Assembly: GCA_041396045.1 (NCBI GenBank)
Contig: JAWKZI010000024.1
Location: forward strand, 1 to 13,646
Length of the DNA stretch: 13,646 nt
Reading direction: 5' to 3'
Source: SHZI01 sp041396045
GTDB taxonomy: Bacteria > Pseudomonadota > Gammaproteobacteria > Steroidobacterales > GCA-2729495
A model generated the notes under the pieces. The model was not told the DNA's origin and searched no databases. It saw only the letters and a list, made by a program, of their open reading frames with translations. A program made the translations under genes and the position numbers. Below, piece by piece: positions 12,745 through 13,646 of this stretch (its first letter is position 1; each line of letters begins with the position of its first letter).

Positions 12745-13646
12745 ATGTATACCGGATTTTTTGGCCTCAACGAGAAACCCTTCTCGATCACACCGGATCC
12801 TCGCTATCTGTATATGAGCGAGCGGCACGCGGAAGCCCTGGCGCACCTCATCTACGGCGTCAAGGAAAGTGGTGGCTTCATTCAGCTCACCGGTGAGGTT
12901 GGTACCGGCAAAACCACTCTGGTTCGCAGCCTGCTGCAGCAGTTGCCGGACTTTGCCGACGTTGCGGTCGTACTGAACTCGCAGTTGTCGCGCGTCGAGT
13001 TCCTGACCTCGATCTGCGAAGAACTGCAGGTTGTACTTCCGGAGCAGCGCAACAGCATCAAGGCGCTCACCGATGCGCTGAATGCCTACCTGCTGCAAAA
13101 TCACAGTCAGGGCCGCCGCACCATCCTGATCGTCGACGAGGCGCAGAATCTTCGTGTCGATGTACTTGAACAGGTGCGGCTTCTGACGAATCTGGAAACC
13201 GCCAAGCAGAAGTTGCTGCAGATCATCCTGATCGGACAACCGGAACTTCGTGAACTGCTGGCGCGCAATGACATGCGCCAGCTGGCACAGCGCATCACCG
13301 GGCGTTATCACCTGGAGCCACTGACCCGCGAAGAAACCGGCGCGTATGTGGATCACCGACTGAAAGTTGCGGGCGCCATCGGTCCCATTTTTCTGGCCGG
13401 CGCCAAGCGCGAGCTGTTCCGGCTATCCGGTGGCGTGCCACGAATGATCAACGTGATTGCCGATCGCGCGCTGCTGGGTGCGTTTACGATCGATGAGCAT
13501 CAGATTACGCCAGACCTGGTCAAGGATGCGGGTGCAGAAGTCTACGACCGGCCACGACATACTTTTGGCGGGTGGTGGCGCCGGCCCTGGTGGGCACACC
13601 CGACCGGCCTGCTGGGGCTTGGTGCCGCCGGCCTGCTGATCGTACT
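12745..13646 (+). CDS. ExeA/GspA-like AAA+ ATPase, type II secretion-associated, C-terminus cut by window edge
   Basis: The first 300 residues of a protein beginning MYTGFFGLNEKPFSITPDPR, the hallmark start of ExeA/GspA-type ATPases. Walker A is GEVGTGKT at 50-57 and Walker B is LIVDEAQ at 128-134; QLAQRITGRYHLEPL at 179-193 and LSGGVPRMINVIADRALL at 227-244 are the conserved ATPase end motifs. A basic, Trp-rich stretch GGWWRRPWWAHP leads into a hydrophobic segment from about 287, the expected inner-membrane helix. In Aeromonas, ExeA with ExeB binds peptidoglycan and helps assemble the secretin ring; a periplasmic peptidoglycan-binding domain would be expected beyond the edge. AGGCGGA about 8 nt before the ATG is a good ribosome site. 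MSHA-pilus MshM and some polysaccharide-locus ATPases share this N-terminus, so the exact system is unproven. Confidence 0.88.
   Translation, partial: MYTGFFGLNEKPFSITPDPRYLYMSERHAEALAHLIYGVKESGGFIQLTGEVGTGKTTLVRSLLQQLPDFADVAVVLNSQLSRVEFLTSICEELQVVLPEQRNSIKALTDALNAYLLQNHSQGRRTILIVDEAQNLRVDVLEQVRLLTNLETAKQKLLQIILIGQPELRELLARNDMRQLAQRITGRYHLEPLTREETGAYVDHRLKVAGAIGPIFLAGAKRELFRLSGGVPRMINVIADRALLGAFTIDEHQITPDLVKDAGAEVYDRPRHTFGGWWRRPWWAHPTGLLGLGAAGLLIV

Noticed and set aside
12571..13356. Open frame of 261 codons on the minus strand opposite the ExeA-like gene
   Set aside because: It overlaps the clear Walker A/B ATPase frame and the ispA end, and is a shadow of GC-rich coding DNA.

Overview
The window is dense, GC-rich bacterial chromosome. 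The protein families point to a gammaproteobacterium: a rhombotarget lipoprotein with a GlyGly-CTERM tail, an ExeA/GspA-type secretion ATPase, a PuuA-like polyamine ligase and an E. coli-type PpnN. It also carries mevalonate-pathway genes, which only a minority of gammaproteobacteria have. The lineage is an inference from gene content; no rRNA or tRNA gene is present, and no complete transposase or CRISPR array was seen.

Layout. (1) 1-2909, all minus strand: the N-terminal part of a thiolase running off the left edge, a rhombotarget lipoprotein, and a PuuA-like glutamine-synthetase-family enzyme 25 nt upstream of the lipoprotein. (2) 2987-3240: intergenic repeat element A with inverted ends. 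(3) 3266-4639, minus: a lipoprotein of the AstE/aspartoacylase (M14) zinc hydrolase family. (4) 4840-8354, plus: a cell-wall cluster with overlapping stops and starts, made of a LysM lytic transglycosylase, a YafK-like L,D-transpeptidase and a ppnN gene broken by about four frameshifts. (5) 8542-9086, plus: two small unknown genes whose sequence suggests they were translationally coupled before an in-frame TAA shortened the first. (6) 9121-9530: repeat element B, sharing a core and end motifs with element A. (7) 9553-11712, minus: phosphomevalonate kinase and diphosphomevalonate decarboxylase, with their junction built from three tandem 16-bp units. (8) 11829-13646, plus: farnesyl diphosphate synthase, then an ExeA/GspA-like AAA+ ATPase cut by the right edge.

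How the genes fit together. mvaD and mvaK2 carry phosphomevalonate to isopentenyl diphosphate. The divergent ispA condenses the C5 units to farnesyl diphosphate, the precursor for quinone and undecaprenyl lipids. The transglycosylase and L,D-transpeptidase act on periplasmic peptidoglycan. The ExeA-type ATPase is of a kind linked to passage of the type II secretion machine through peptidoglycan, and GlyGly-CTERM proteins are generally found in genomes with type II secretion; both connections are family knowledge, not shown here.

The most unusual DNA-level features are the paired modular repeats A and B, the 16-bp triplication at the mvaD/mvaK2 junction, the clustered frameshifts in an otherwise well-conserved ppnN, and the stop codon inside the first small gene.
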